From the NCBI RefSeq assembly GCF_026427355.1, contig NZ_CP102664.1, positions 2,848,501 to 2,912,500 of the forward strand: a stretch of DNA of 64,000 nt. The letters are read 5' to 3'. Positions 18,765 through 28,084 of this stretch are shown here, one piece after another. The notes beneath the pieces were generated by a model, which made no database searches, was not told the DNA's origin, and worked only from the letters and a program-made list of their open reading frames with translations. Source of the stretch: Sphingobium sp. JS3065 (GTDB taxonomy: Bacteria > Pseudomonadota > Alphaproteobacteria > Sphingomonadales > Sphingomonadaceae). Position numbers and translations under genes: made by a program. The stretch's first letter is position 1. Every line of letters begins with the position of its first letter.

Positions 18765-18925
18765 GGGATATCCTTTCCGTGATTATGGGGAGATGGTTGG
18801 TCAACGGCATAATGGCGCTTGCCGGGCCGAGTGCAACCGTCCTTGCCGTCAAAAAATTTGCGTTGAGCGCCCTTGTTGCGGCATGAGGCGTTGTAAAGGG
18901 TGCCCACGGCAAAAGGTAGCGAGAT

Positions 18926-19186
18926 ATGAAGGTAAGTGTGGACGTCGACTGCACTCCTGCGGAGGCGCGGGCTTTCCTGGGCCTGCCGGATGTCACCCCC
19001 ATTCACGACAAATATGTGAAGACGATGCTCGATAGCTTCGACGGCGTCGCCAATGTCGAGCAGATGGAGACGCTGTTCAAAAGCTTCTCGCCCATGGGCG
19101 ATGCGGGCATGCGGCTGTTCAAGCAGATGATGGATATCGGCCTTGCCGGAATGCCGGGCAAGAATGGCGACAAGGCGTCGGGCTGA
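18926..19186 (+). CDS. DUF6489 family small protein
   Basis: An 86-residue acidic and methionine-rich protein opening MKVSVDVDCTPAEARAFLG, which I recognise as the DUF6489 family found in sphingomonads and relatives. No signal peptide, membrane segment or catalytic motif is visible. Two helices rich in methionine (MDIGLAGM, METLFKSF) suggest a small helical protein that could bind a partner. The ATG at 18926 follows GGTAGCGAGAT, a weak ribosome site. It sits 21 bp upstream of mnmE in the same direction and is probably cotranscribed with it. The function is unknown. Confidence 0.85.
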   Translation: MKVSVDVDCTPAEARAFLGLPDVTPIHDKYVKTMLDSFDGVANVEQMETLFKSFSPMGDAGMRLFKQMMDIGLAGMPGKNGDKASG

Positions 19187-19207
19187 CCATTTGTCCAAGG
19201 CCGCGCC

Positions 19208-20488
19208 GTGACGGATAGCATCTTCGCGCTGTCGAGCGGCGCGCCCCCTGCCGGCATCGGGGTCATCCGCATCAGCGGTCCTTCGGCGGGTTCGGCGTTG
19301 CTCGCCCTGGCCGGGGCTTTGCCCACGCCGCGCCGGGCGCGATTGTCATCGCTGACCGATCCCAGGGACGGCGCCTTGCTGGATCGCGCCCTTATCCTGT
19401 GGTTTCCCGGTCCCTCCACGGTGACTGGCGAGGATCTGGCCGAATTGCACTGCCATGGCGGGCGGGCGGTCATCGCCGCGATTGAGGATGCCCTTGGCAC
19501 GCTGCCCGGATTGCGCCGGGCGCAAGCGGGGGAGTTTACCCGCCGCGCCTTCGCCAACGGGCGCATGGACCTGAATGCGGTGGAGGGCCTGTCCGACCTT
19601 CTCGCCGCCGAGACGCAACAGCAACGCCGCGCCGCGCTGCTGATGGCGGAGGGCCATTTTTCCCGGCGGGTGGAGGGATGGCGCCATAGCCTGCTGGATC
19701 TGTCCGCGATGACCGAGGCGGCGCTGGATTTTTCCGACGAGGACGACGTGCCCGACGAGGGGATAGAGGCGCGGATCGGCCAAGGCATCCGGACCTTGGC
19801 GCACGACGTCGAAGCCGTGCTTGCGGCCCCCTCGGCAGAGCGGTTGCGCGATGGCGTTCGGGTGGTTCTGGCCGGGCCGCCCAATGCGGGCAAATCCACA
19901 TTGCTCAACCATCTGGTGGGGCGGGAAGCGGCCATCGTCTCCGACATAGCCGGTACCACCAGGGATCGGATAGAGGTTCCCGCGGCGCTGGGTGGCGTCG
20001 CTTTCCTCTTCACCGACACGGCGGGCCTGCGCGCCGAGACGAGCGACGCGATAGAGGCGATCGGCATGGAGCGGGCGCGGGGCGCGCTGGATGCAGCCGA
20101 TATCATCCTGTGGCTGGGACCGGCGGAGGAATTGCCGCGCGCCGACGCCATCATGGTCGCCGCGCAATGCGACCGGGGAGCCGATGATCGTCCCGGCCTG
20201 CGCCTTTCCGCGCTCACGGGGGAGGGGATGCAGGCGCTGATCGCGATCCTGCTCGACCGGGCGGCCCGCCTGCTTCCCGGCGAAGGCGACTATGCCCTGC
20301 ACCGGCGACAGCGCGATGCCGCCGCCCTTCTGCATGGACATCTGGCATTGGCATCTGGAAGCGGCGACCTGCTGATCGTGGCTGAGGAGCTTCGGCAGGC
20401 CCGGAACGCCATCGATCAACTGACCGGGCGCGCAAGTACCGAGGATATGCTCGACCATCTCTTTTCCGGATTTTGCATCGGCAAATAG
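19208..20488 (+). CDS. mnmE: tRNA modification GTPase MnmE
   Basis: Works with MnmG to modify wobble uridine 34 of certain tRNAs to the carboxymethylaminomethyl form. The N-terminal formyl-tetrahydrofolate-binding domain opens IFALSSGAPPAGIGVIR. The inserted G domain has G1 GPPNAGKS (223-230), G2 GTTRD and G3 DTAG (270-273). The C-terminal catalytic tail CIGK (423-426) is intact. The G4 motif is abnormal: where NKxD is expected the protein reads AQCD (319-322), keeping only the aspartate. At 426 residues it is about 25 shorter than E. coli MnmE, mainly within the G domain. A GTG at 19208 is used. mnmG follows after 58 bp containing a parS site. Confidence 0.96.
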   Translation: MTDSIFALSSGAPPAGIGVIRISGPSAGSALLALAGALPTPRRARLSSLTDPRDGALLDRALILWFPGPSTVTGEDLAELHCHGGRAVIAAIEDALGTLPGLRRAQAGEFTRRAFANGRMDLNAVEGLSDLLAAETQQQRRAALLMAEGHFSRRVEGWRHSLLDLSAMTEAALDFSDEDDVPDEGIEARIGQGIRTLAHDVEAVLAAPSAERLRDGVRVVLAGPPNAGKSTLLNHLVGREAAIVSDIAGTTRDRIEVPAALGGVAFLFTDTAGLRAETSDAIEAIGMERARGALDAADIILWLGPAEELPRADAIMVAAQCDRGADDRPGLRLSALTGEGMQALIAILLDRAARLLPGEGDYALHRRQRDAAALLHGHLALASGSGDLLIVAEELRQARNAIDQLTGRASTEDMLDHLFSGFCIGK

Positions 20489-20491
20489 GCT

Positions 20492-20507
20492 TGTTCCACG
20501 TGGAACA
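20492..20507. other. parS centromere site 1
   Basis: TGTTCCACGTGGAACA is a perfect 16-bp palindrome. It differs from the common bacterial parS consensus TGTTTCACGTGAAACA by one symmetric pair, a variant seen in alphaproteobacteria. It lies in the mnmE-mnmG gap, 2.5 kb from parA, and should nucleate ParB spreading. Confidence 0.92.
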
Positions 20508-20546
20508 GTTTTGACCGGAGCGCCCCATATCTGATAAGGGGCGCGC

Positions 20547-22397
20547 ATGCGAACAAGCTATGATGTGATCGTGGTCGGCGGCGGCCATGCGGGCTGCGAG
20601 GCGGCCTCTGCTGCGGCGCGCAAGGGCGCGTCCGTCGCTTTGCTGACCTTTGAAAAGGCGACGGTCGGCGCCATGTCCTGCAACCCCGCCATTGGCGGGT
20701 TGGGCAAGGGTCATCTGGTGCGGGAGGTCGATGCGCTGGATGGATTGATCGGGCGCGCCGCCGATGCCGCCGCGATCCATTATCGCATGCTCAACAGCAG
20801 CAAGGGCGCGGCGGTGCAGGGGCCGCGAATCCAGGCCGACCGCAAACGCTATCGGGTCGAGATTCACCGCTTGCTGGATGCCCAGGTCGGACTGGACATC
20901 GTAGAGGGCGAGGCGGCGAAATTGCTCCTTTCGCAAGGCAAGGTTGCCGGGCTGGCGCTGGCTGACGGGAGGGCGCTCCATGCGCCTACGGTGGTGCTGG
21001 CGACAGGCACCTTCCTTGGCGGCAAATTGTTCCGGGGCGAGGAAACGACGGCCGGTGGTCGAACGGGAGAACGGGCGGCCACCACCCTGGGGGTGCAGCT
21101 TCGCGCTCTCGAACTGCCCATCGGGCGGCTGAAGACCGGTACGCCGCCGCGCATCGATGGGCGCACCATCGACTGGGCGCGGCTGGAGGAGCAGCCGTCG
21201 GACGGCGGAAGCTGGACCATGTCGGCGCTCTCCTCCACTCGTATCCTGCCCCAACTGAGTTGCGCGATCACCCGGACCAATGACCGCACCCATGCCATCA
21301 TCCGGGAAGGATTGGGGCGCTCGCCCTTGTTCAGCGGCGCGATCGAGGGGCGCGGCCCGCGCTACTGCCCTTCCATCGAGGATAAGGTGATCCGTTTCGG
21401 CGACAGAGACGGGCATCAGATTTTCCTGGAGCCGGAGGGATTGGACAACGCCCTCGTCTATCCCAACGGCATCAGCACCTCGCTTCCCGCCGATGTGCAA
21501 TGGGCGATGATCCGGTCGATGGCAGGATTGGAAAGGGCGGAGATCGTCGTGCCCGGCTATGCGGTGGAATATGATCATATCGACCCGCGTGCGCTGGACG
21601 CGACATTGGAGGTGCGGGCGATACCCGGCCTCTTTTGCGCCGGGCAGATCAACGGCACGACCGGCTATGAAGAGGCCGCTGCCCAGGGTCTGGTCGCGGG
21701 CGTCAACGCCGCCGCCCATGCGCGGGGGGAGGAGCCGCTGATCCTGGATCGGGCCAGCAGCTATATCGGCGTGATGATCGACGATCTGGTCCTGCAGGGC
21801 GTGACCGAACCCTACCGCATGCTCACGGCCCGGGCCGAATATCGCCTGCGGTTGCGGGCCGACAATGCGGGCACCAGGCTGGCTCCCGTCGGGCATCGCC
21901 ACGGCATTTTGGGTGCGGAGCGCGCCGCTCATTATGCCCGCCGGAATGCGGAGCGGCAAAAGGCCGAAGGCGCATTGAACCTGTCCCTGTCCGCGACTGA
22001 AATGGCCAGGGCGGGTGCGGCGGTCCGGCAGGACGGGGCGCGCCGCACCCTGTTCGAATGGGCGCGCTTTCCGGAGGTGGGCCGCGACATGCTGTACAGC
22101 CTCGCGCCAGCGCTTTCGAAAATATCGCCCGATGTGCGCGACGAGATTTTGGAGGATGCGCATTATGCGCCCTATCTGGAGCGGCAGGATGCGGAAATTT
22201 CGGAAATGCGCCGGAATGAGCGGGTCGCCATTCCCGCCGATTTCGATTTCGCGTTGGTCGGCGGTCTGTCGACGGAAATGATCGAGCGGCTGAATCTGGC
22301 GCGGCCCGATACGCTGGCTGCTGCGGGACGGATAAGGGGAATCACGCCCGCCGCGCTGGCGGCTGTCCTCGTGCATATCCGGCGGCGCGCCGCGTGA
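20547..22397 (+). CDS. mnmG: tRNA modification FAD enzyme MnmG
   Basis: FAD-dependent partner of MnmE in cmnm5U34 synthesis. The N-terminal Rossmann fold has [10 protein letters not shown] (11-20). The family signatures [21 protein letters not shown] and [13 protein letters not shown], the catalytic-region motif around [18 protein letters not shown], and the C-terminal helical part are all present. 616 residues is normal. The ATG at 20547 follows AAGGGG about 7 nt upstream. Its stop overlaps the GTG start of rsmG by 4 nt (GTGA), the first of three such overlaps running to parB, so rsmG, parA and parB are probably translated in coupling with it. Confidence 0.98.
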   Translation: MRTSYDVIVVGGGHAGCEAASAAARKGASVALLTFEKATVGAMSCNPAIGGLGKGHLVREVDALDGLIGRAADAAAIHYRMLNSSKGAAVQGPRIQADRKRYRVEIHRLLDAQVGLDIVEGEAAKLLLSQGKVAGLALADGRALHAPTVVLATGTFLGGKLFRGEETTAGGRTGERAATTLGVQLRALELPIGRLKTGTPPRIDGRTIDWARLEEQPSDGGSWTMSALSSTRILPQLSCAITRTNDRTHAIIREGLGRSPLFSGAIEGRGPRYCPSIEDKVIRFGDRDGHQIFLEPEGLDNALVYPNGISTSLPADVQWAMIRSMAGLERAEIVVPGYAVEYDHIDPRALDATLEVRAIPGLFCAGQINGTTGYEEAAAQGLVAGVNAAAHARGEEPLILDRASSYIGVMIDDLVLQGVTEPYRMLTARAEYRLRLRADNAGTRLAPVGHRHGILGAERAAHYARRNAERQKAEGALNLSLSATEMARAGAAVRQDGARRTLFEWARFPEVGRDMLYSLAPALSKISPDVRDEILEDAHYAPYLERQDAEISEMRRNERVAIPADFDFALVGGLSTEMIERLNLARPDTLAAAGRIRGITPAALAAVLVHIRRRAA

Positions 22398-23035
22398 CCG
22401 AGGAAGAGGCGCGGGGATGGCTGGAGACGCACTTCGATGTTCCACGTGGAACATGGGACAGGCTGGAACGCTATATCGCCATCATTCTGGCGGAGATGGA
22501 TCGCCAGAATCTGATCGCTGAATCGACCCGGCCCCATATATGGGCGCGGCATATCGTCGACTCCGCCCAGCTTATCCCTCTGGCGGCACGGGCGGGAGAG
22601 GGGCAATGGATCGATCTGGGATCGGGGGCCGGCCTGCCCGGTATCGTCGTCGCGATCCTGACGGATCGGCCGGTTCAGATGGTCGAATCGCGGCGCAAGA
22701 GGATCGATTTCCTGAACGATGTCATCGCTGAACTCGGCCTGTCTGGCGCGAGCGTTTTCGGCGGGCGCGTAGAGACGGTGCCTGACGCCCGCGCTGCCGT
22801 GATCAGCGCCCGCGCCTATGCGCCTTTGCCCAAGTTGCTGGCATCGGCAATGCATCTGTCCGACGAAAAGACGATCTGGGTGCTGCCAAAAGGAAGAAAT
22901 GCGCAGAATGAACTGGAGGCCGCGAGTCGATCATGGCAAGGTGCGTTCCACGTGGAACGCAGTGTGACTGACGCGGACAGCGCCATCGTCGTCGCACAGG
23001 CGGTCCGGTCCGTCAGCAGGAAAGGCCGAGGATGA
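22394..23035 (+). CDS. rsmG: 16S rRNA m7G527 methyltransferase RsmG
   Basis: SAM-dependent methyltransferase that modifies G527 of 16S rRNA; loss gives low-level streptomycin resistance in other bacteria. The SAM-binding loop [10 protein letters not shown] lies near residues 75-84, followed by [11 protein letters not shown]. 213 residues, with a GTG start overlapping the mnmG stop. The gene carries two parS palindromes within its coding sequence, one encoding residues around DVPRGT (near 16-20) and the other encoding FHVERS (near 184-189), so these codons serve two functions. Its stop overlaps the parA start as ATGA. Confidence 0.96.
   Translation: MTEEEARGWLETHFDVPRGTWDRLERYIAIILAEMDRQNLIAESTRPHIWARHIVDSAQLIPLAARAGEGQWIDLGSGAGLPGIVVAILTDRPVQMVESRRKRIDFLNDVIAELGLSGASVFGGRVETVPDARAAVISARAYAPLPKLLASAMHLSDEKTIWVLPKGRNAQNELEAASRSWQGAFHVERSVTDADSAIVVAQAVRSVSRKGRG
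22438..22453. other. parS centromere site 2, inside rsmG
   Basis: Identical 16-bp palindrome TGTTCCACGTGGAACA to site 1, located 45 bp into the rsmG coding sequence, where it reads through the codons for DVPRGTW. Confidence 0.92.
22944..22959. other. parS centromere site 3, inside rsmG
   Basis: CGTTCCACGTGGAACG keeps the 14-bp core GTTCCACGTGGAAC and differs from sites 1 and 2 only at the outermost pair; the palindrome extends to 18 bp with the next G and C. It encodes part of FHVERS near the rsmG 3' end, about 70 bp before parA. Confidence 0.87.
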
Positions 23036-23814
23036 TCCGCATTGCCATCGCCAATCAGAAGGGCGGCGTCGGAAAAACCACCACCGCCATCAATCTGGCC
23101 ACCGGATTGGCCGCCACGGGATTGCGCGTCTTGCTGGTCGATCTCGATCCGCAGGGCAATGCCTCCACCGGCCTGGGCGTCAATCACGCGGATCGCAAGC
23201 AATCCAGCTATGACCTGCTCATGGGCAATTGCGCCCTGGAAGATGCGATCATCACTACGCGCGTTCCGAAGCTGGATATCGTGCCGGCCACGCAGGATCT
23301 GTCGGGCGCGGAAATCGAACTGATCGAATATGAGGAGCGGACCCATCGGCTGGAGCGCGTCCTGTCGGAGGGGCAGCCGGGCCGCTGGGACATCTGCCTG
23401 ATCGACTGCCCGCCCTCGCTGGGCCTGCTGACCATCAACGCCATGGTCGCGGCGCAATCGCTGCTGGTGCCGTTGCAGTGCGAATTTTTCGCGCTGGAGG
23501 GGCTGTCGCAATTGCTTCAGACGGTCGAACGCATTCGCGGGCGCTTCAACCCCGGCCTTTCGATCATGGGCGTGGCGCTTACCATGTATGACCGGCGCAA
23601 TCGCCTGACCGATCAGGTGGCGGACGATGTGCGCGCCTGCCTGGGCGATCTGGTCTTTTCCACCGTCATTCCCCGCAATGTTCGCCTGTCGGAAGCGCCC
23701 AGCCATGGCGTTCCGGCGTTGATCTATGATTTCCGCTGTTCGGGGTCGGAAGCCTATATGCGTCTGGCCCGCGAACTGATCGCGCGCCTGCCCCGACAGG
23801 AGGTCGCTGCTTGA
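23032..23814 (+). CDS. parA: Chromosome partitioning ATPase ParA
   Basis: Walker-type ATPase that moves the ParB-parS complex of the newly replicated origin across the cell. The deviant Walker A motif KGGVGKTT is at 10-17, preceded by IAIANQ, with [12 protein letters not shown] (about 36-47) and the Walker B-type strand [11 protein letters not shown]. 260 residues is typical of chromosomal, Soj-like ParA; there is no N-terminal helix-turn-helix as in plasmid type Ia proteins. Translation is coupled to rsmG by an ATGA overlap and to parB by another. Together with three nearby parS sites this is the chromosomal segregation locus. Confidence 0.98.
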   Translation: MIRIAIANQKGGVGKTTTAINLATGLAATGLRVLLVDLDPQGNASTGLGVNHADRKQSSYDLLMGNCALEDAIITTRVPKLDIVPATQDLSGAEIELIEYEERTHRLERVLSEGQPGRWDICLIDCPPSLGLLTINAMVAAQSLLVPLQCEFFALEGLSQLLQTVERIRGRFNPGLSIMGVALTMYDRRNRLTDQVADDVRACLGDLVFSTVIPRNVRLSEAPSHGVPALIYDFRCSGSEAYMRLARELIARLPRQEVAA

Positions 23815-24728
23815 GCAACGAAAATGTGATGAAGTCCGCCAAGCGTCCCCATGGCCTGGGCCGGGGTCTCTCGGCGCTGCTGGGGGATGTCGCGCGGGAA
23901 GAACCCGTCGCGCCGACCGCCGCCACCCCGCCGTCGACCAAGACGATCCAGAGTATCGAAGTGGCGCTGATCCAGCCCCATCCGGAACAGCCGCGCCGCC
24001 ATTTCGATGAAGGAGCGTTGCAGGAACTGGCCGAAAGCATCGCCAAGCGGGGCGTGATTCAGCCGATCATCGTCCGTCCCCATGGCGGCGGGTTCCAGAT
24101 CGTTGCGGGCGAACGCCGCTGGCGCGCCGCCCAGCGCGCCCAGCTTCACCGCATTCCCGCCATCGTCCGGGATTTCGATGAGGCGGAAACGCTGGAAATC
24201 GCGCTCATTGAAAATATCCAGCGCGAAGACCTCAATCCGATCGAGGAAGCGGAAGCCTATCGCAAGCTGATCGCGGAATTCCACCACAGCCAGGAAGCTT
24301 TGGGCCGCCTGGTCGGCAAGTCGCGCAGTCATGTTGCAAATCTGATGCGCCTGCTCGATCTGCCCGCGCCGGTTCAGCAGCAGGTGATCGAACAGAAGCT
24401 CAGCATGGGCCACGCCCGCGCCTTGATCGGCGCGCCCGACTGCGAGAATCTCGCCCGGACTGTCGAAGCCAAGGGCCTGTCCGTTCGCGATACGGAGCAG
24501 TTGGTCCGCCGCGCCAGGAAGGGGGATGACGCGCCCAGCCGGAAGCGCGCCGCCGCCCAGGAAAATGATCCCGATATCGTGGCTCTGGAACAGCATCTGG
24601 CCGACATATTGGGGCTGAAAGTGAATATCGATTATGGCCGGGGCGGCGGCGGCACATTGAAGCTGCATTATTCGACGCTCGACCAGTTAGACATGCTCTG
24701 CCAACGCTTGTCGGGCGAGCGCATCTAA
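23811..24728 (+). CDS. parB: Chromosome partitioning protein ParB
   Basis: CTP-dependent clamp that loads at parS and spreads on DNA. The N-terminal ParA-activating peptide [12 protein letters not shown] lies near residues 16-27. The CTP-binding ParB/Srx domain contains [11 protein letters not shown] and GERRWRAAQ (box II), and the parS-reading helix-turn-helix includes [19 protein letters not shown]-terminal dimerisation region (about 245-305) is complete. 305 residues. The TTG at 23811 overlaps the parA stop by 4 nt; an in-frame ATG 18 bp later is an alternative. A hairpin terminator follows. Confidence 0.97.
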   Translation: MSNENVMKSAKRPHGLGRGLSALLGDVAREEPVAPTAATPPSTKTIQSIEVALIQPHPEQPRRHFDEGALQELAESIAKRGVIQPIIVRPHGGGFQIVAGERRWRAAQRAQLHRIPAIVRDFDEAETLEIALIENIQREDLNPIEEAEAYRKLIAEFHHSQEALGRLVGKSRSHVANLMRLLDLPAPVQQQVIEQKLSMGHARALIGAPDCENLARTVEAKGLSVRDTEQLVRRARKGDDAPSRKRAAAQENDPDIVALEQHLADILGLKVNIDYGRGGGGTLKLHYSTLDQLDMLCQRLSGERI

Positions 24729-24741
24729 CGGTTTCGACAAC

Positions 24742-24791
24742 GAAAAAGGCCGGTAACAGCTCTCAATTGCCGGGGGGCACTGGCCTTTTTC
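24742..24791 (+). terminator. Rho-independent terminator after parB
   Basis: GAAAAAGGCC (24742-24751) pairs with GGCCTTTTTC (24782-24791), with an inner CGGTAA/TTGCCG pair, ending in a T-run. It lies 14 bp past the parB stop and closes the mnmE-to-parB unit. Confidence 0.75.
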
Positions 24792-24815
24792 CTATCGACG
24801 GCCTAGCCTGCGCGC

Positions 24816-27413
24816 ATGGCAGATCATTCTTCATTCCCCGTCGCGCCCCATATTGTCCGTCGCGAAGATTATCGCCCACCCGATTGGCTTGTTCCCGATA
24901 TCGCGCTGGATTTCGACCTGGATGCCGCCGCCACACGGGTGCGCGCGACATTATCGGTCACCCGCAACGGCGATCATGACCGGCCGTTGAAGCTGGACGG
25001 GGACGGGCTGTCGCCGCTGGAAATCAGGGTCGACGGCGCGCCGCTCACGACCGGGCAATGGTCGCTGGACGGCGGCATGTTGGTCATTCCGCTTCCCGCT
25101 TCCGCGCATCAGGTGGAAACGCTGGTGGAGATCGCGCCCCAGGGCAACAGCAAGCTGATGGGGCTTTATGCCAGCGGCGGCCTGCTCTGCACGCAGTGCG
25201 AGGCGGAGGGTTTTCGCCGCATCACCTTCTTCCCCGACCGGCCCGATGTGCTGTCGCGCTATTCGGTGCGGATGGCGGCGGACAAGGCGCTCTATCCCGT
25301 GCTGCTGGCCAATGGCGATCCGGTCGAGCAGGGCGATTTGGCCGATGGCCGCCATTGGGCGCGCTGGAATGATCCCTTCCCCAAACCCTGCTACCTCTTC
25401 GCCCTGGTCGCGGGCGACCTTGCCTGCAATGCCGACCGTTTCGTGACGGTCAGCGGGCGGGAAGTGCAACTGGGAATCTGGGTCAAGGAAGCGGACCTGC
25501 CGCGCACCGCCCATGCCATGCAGGCGCTCAAGAACAGCATGGCCTGGGATGAGCGGGTCTATGGCCGGGAATATGACCTGGACGTGTTCAACATCGTCGC
25601 CGTGGCGGATTTCAACTTCGGCGCGATGGAGAATAAGGGCCTCAACATCTTCAATTCGCGCTACATTTTGGCCGATCCTGAAACTGCGACCGACATCGAT
25701 TATGACGGCGTCGAAGGCGTGGTGGCGCATGAATATTTCCACAATTGGTCAGGCAATCGCGTCACCTGTCGGGACTGGTTCCAACTGAGCCTGAAGGAAG
25801 GCTTCACCGTTTTCCGCGACCAGAATTTCTCGGCTGACATGGGGTCGCATGCGGTGAAGCGGATCGAGGATGTCCGCATCCTGCGCGCTGCCCAGTTCCA
25901 GGAGGATAGCGGCCCGCTCGCGCATCCGGTTAGACCGGAATCCTATATGGAAATCAGTAACTTCTACACCGCCACCATCTACAACAAGGGCGCGGAACTG
26001 ATCCGCATGATGGCGCTGATGCTGGGTCCGGAACGCTTTCGCGCCGGGACCGACCTCTATTTCGACCGGCATGACGGGGAAGCGGTCACCTGCGAGGATT
26101 TCGTCCGCGCCATGGAAGAGGGCGGGGAGATCGACCTTGGCCAATTTCGCCGCTGGTATGAGCAGGCCGGCACGCCGCATGTCCGGGCGCTGCTGAATCA
26201 CGATCCAGCCACTGGAGCCGTGACCCTGCTGCTGGAGCAGACCGTTCCGCCGACGCCTGGCCAGCCCGAAAAGCAGCCCATGGCGATCCCGTTGCGCACG
26301 GCCCTGTTCGACCCGGAAACCGGCGAAAATCGGGGCGACGAACTGCTCTTGCTGACGCAGGCCCGGCAGAGCTTCACCTTCGACGGCTGGACCACGGCCC
26401 CGATCCTGTCGATCAACCGGGGCTTTTCCGCGCCGGTCATTGTGGAAACCAATCGCAGTCAGGCCGATCTCGCCTTTCTGTCCGCCCATGACGACGACCC
26501 CTTCGCCCGCTATGAAGCGATGCAGCAGCTCATCGTCAATGTGCTGGTCGGCCGGATCGGCGGGCAGGTGGTGGATGACGATGCGGTGATCGCCGCGATC
26601 CGCCACACCGCCACCGATCCGCTGCTCGATCCGGCCTTTGTCGCCGAGGCGATCCGCCTGCCGAGCGAGGCCTATCTGGGCGACCAGATGGCGGTGGTCG
26701 ATCCCGACGCGATCCATGCCGCCCGCGACGCGCTGCAACGGCGGATCGGCACCGAACTGGAGCCGTTGTGGCGCGACATTCACGGCAAGACGAAGGCCAA
26801 TGCCTTCGCCCTGTCGCCCGCCGCCAAGGGAGCGCGAAAGCTGCGCAACACCGCCTTGCTCTATCTCGCCGCGTCAGGCGCGGGGGATGGCGCGACCGTC
26901 GCCTTCGGACAGTTCAGCGAGGCCGACAATATGACGGAGCGTCAGGCGGCGCTCGCGACCCTGGCGAACGGCGCCAGCGCGGAGCGGGAAGCGGCGCTGG
27001 ACATCTTCTACAACCGCTATCGGGACGATGCGCTGACGCTGGACAAATGGTTCCAGACCCAGGCCTTCGCCTTCCATCCCGACACGGTCGACCTGGTCGA
27101 GGAATTGGGCCGGCACAAGGATTTCACCCTGGCCAATCCCAATCGCGTGCGGTCGCTCTATGGGGCCTTCGCGGGCAATCAATGGGCGTTTCACCACAAG
27201 TCGGGCAAGGGCTATCGGCTGGTGGCCGACTGCATCATCGCCCTCGACAAGCTCAATCCGCAGACCGCCGCCCGGCTGGTCCCGCCGCTAGGGCGCTGGA
27301 AGCGGTTCGATGAGGGGCGCGCGGCGCTGATGCGGGCGGAGTTGCAGCGCATCCTGGCGGTGCCGGGGCTGTCGAAGGACGTCACCGAGCAGGTAAGCAA
27401 GAGTCTGGAGTGA
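24816..27413 (+). CDS. pepN: Aminopeptidase N (M1 family)
   Basis: Zinc metallopeptidase that removes N-terminal residues from peptides in the cytoplasm. The exopeptidase motif GAMENKG is at 269-275. The zinc site is HEYFH (305-309) with the third ligand glutamate 18 residues on, in LKEGFTVFRDQ. The E. coli-type PepN C-terminal domains (DUF3458 and the ARM-like domain) fill the second half. 865 residues. There is no Shine-Dalgarno sequence before the ATG; a TAGCCT box (24804-24809) ends 6 nt upstream, the same spacing seen at msrB, which hints at a leaderless message. It is convergent with the lipid-transport operon. Confidence 0.97.
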   Translation: MADHSSFPVAPHIVRREDYRPPDWLVPDIALDFDLDAAATRVRATLSVTRNGDHDRPLKLDGDGLSPLEIRVDGAPLTTGQWSLDGGMLVIPLPASAHQVETLVEIAPQGNSKLMGLYASGGLLCTQCEAEGFRRITFFPDRPDVLSRYSVRMAADKALYPVLLANGDPVEQGDLADGRHWARWNDPFPKPCYLFALVAGDLACNADRFVTVSGREVQLGIWVKEADLPRTAHAMQALKNSMAWDERVYGREYDLDVFNIVAVADFNFGAMENKGLNIFNSRYILADPETATDIDYDGVEGVVAHEYFHNWSGNRVTCRDWFQLSLKEGFTVFRDQNFSADMGSHAVKRIEDVRILRAAQFQEDSGPLAHPVRPESYMEISNFYTATIYNKGAELIRMMALMLGPERFRAGTDLYFDRHDGEAVTCEDFVRAMEEGGEIDLGQFRRWYEQAGTPHVRALLNHDPATGAVTLLLEQTVPPTPGQPEKQPMAIPLRTALFDPETGENRGDELLLLTQARQSFTFDGWTTAPILSINRGFSAPVIVETNRSQADLAFLSAHDDDPFARYEAMQQLIVNVLVGRIGGQVVDDDAVIAAIRHTATDPLLDPAFVAEAIRLPSEAYLGDQMAVVDPDAIHAARDALQRRIGTELEPLWRDIHGKTKANAFALSPAAKGARKLRNTALLYLAASGAGDGATVAFGQFSEADNMTERQAALATLANGASAEREAALDIFYNRYRDDALTLDKWFQTQAFAFHPDTVDLVEELGRHKDFTLANPNRVRSLYGAFAGNQWAFHHKSGKGYRLVADCIIALDKLNPQTAARLVPPLGRWKRFDEGRAALMRAELQRILAVPGLSKDVTEQVSKSLE

Positions 27414-27418
27414 CTGAC

Positions 27419-27454
27419 CACCATGTGCTCCTGCCTTCGCAGGAGCACATGGTG
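27419..27454. repeat. Perfect 16-bp hairpin between convergent genes
   Basis: CACCATGTGCTCCTGC (27419-27434) and its exact inverse (27439-27454) enclose a CTTC loop. It starts 5 bp past the pepN stop and ends 8 bp before the stop of the opposing lipoprotein gene. No T-run follows, so it may be a repeat-derived element used as a two-way terminator or mRNA-stabilising stem. Confidence 0.8.
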
Positions 27455-27462
27455 CAAGATTT

Positions 27463-28077
27463 CTACCGCCCGCTGGCCGCCACCCATGCCGCGACATCCG
27501 CCGCCACCTTGTTCGCCGCCGCATTGAGTGGCGCGCCCACGCTGTCCGCCGCGATCTTGCCGCCGACCGGCACGCTGGCGGTGAAACGCTGCTTGGCGAT
27601 CGCCGTGCCGCCCGGCCCGGCCAGCAGCGCGTCATAGGTCACGACGGCGCTGTTGCTCGCCTCATCCAGGCCGAAATCGACCAGTTCGCCCATCAGCCGC
27701 TGTCCTGCATCGGCCGAATATTGGCCGGGATCGAGCACGATGCGGTTGCTGGTGGCGGCGATGGTTTCGGCCAGCAGCTTCTGGAACAGGTGACGCGGCG
27801 TGTCGGCCCATTGCACCTTGGTCACATAGGCGACCGAAGTGGGGGAGGTGATCACCGGCACCCGCACCGTGTCGAGCATCTTGGGCGCTTCGGGATCGGC
27901 CACCGTGATGGCCGCGCCGGAGGAAGCGCTGCGCAGCGTGCCCGGCGCGACCTTCTGCGTGGCGTTCAGCGACAGCAGCCGCTCGGGTGGCTTGCCCCCG
28001 AAGGACACGCAACCGGCCAGCATCAGCGTGCCGAGGGCCACCGGCATCAGGCCCAGTTTCCTGTGAAACATCATCAT
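27463..28077 (-). CDS. ABC-type transport auxiliary lipoprotein (PqiC/LolA-like fold family)
   Basis: Lipoprotein partner of an MCE-type lipid transporter. The lipobox is LAGC with Cys23 after a short signal sequence. The mature region has the family strands RLLSLNATQKVAPGT, DTVRVPVITSPTSVAYV and QWADTPRHLFQKLL. 204 residues. Three ATG codons run in tandem; the first (28077) is chosen because AGAGGG precedes it. It is the last gene of the four-gene operon permease-ATPase-MCE-lipoprotein, 7 bp after the MCE gene. Its likely role is to connect the MCE assembly with the outer membrane, by analogy with PqiC; this is inference from position and fold. Confidence 0.88.
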   Translation of the reverse strand: MMMFHRKLGLMPVALGTLMLAGCVSFGGKPPERLLSLNATQKVAPGTLRSASSGAAITVADPEAPKMLDTVRVPVITSPTSVAYVTKVQWADTPRHLFQKLLAETIAATSNRIVLDPGQYSADAGQRLMGELVDFGLDEASNSAVVTYDALLAGPGGTAIAKQRFTASVPVGGKIAADSVGAPLNAAANKVAADVAAWVAASGR

Positions 28078-28084
28078 GTCCCTC

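Noticed and set aside
17046..18782. 578-codon frame opposite the quinone reductase and dienelactone hydrolase
   Set aside because: Shadow frame; both minus-strand genes have complete motifs.
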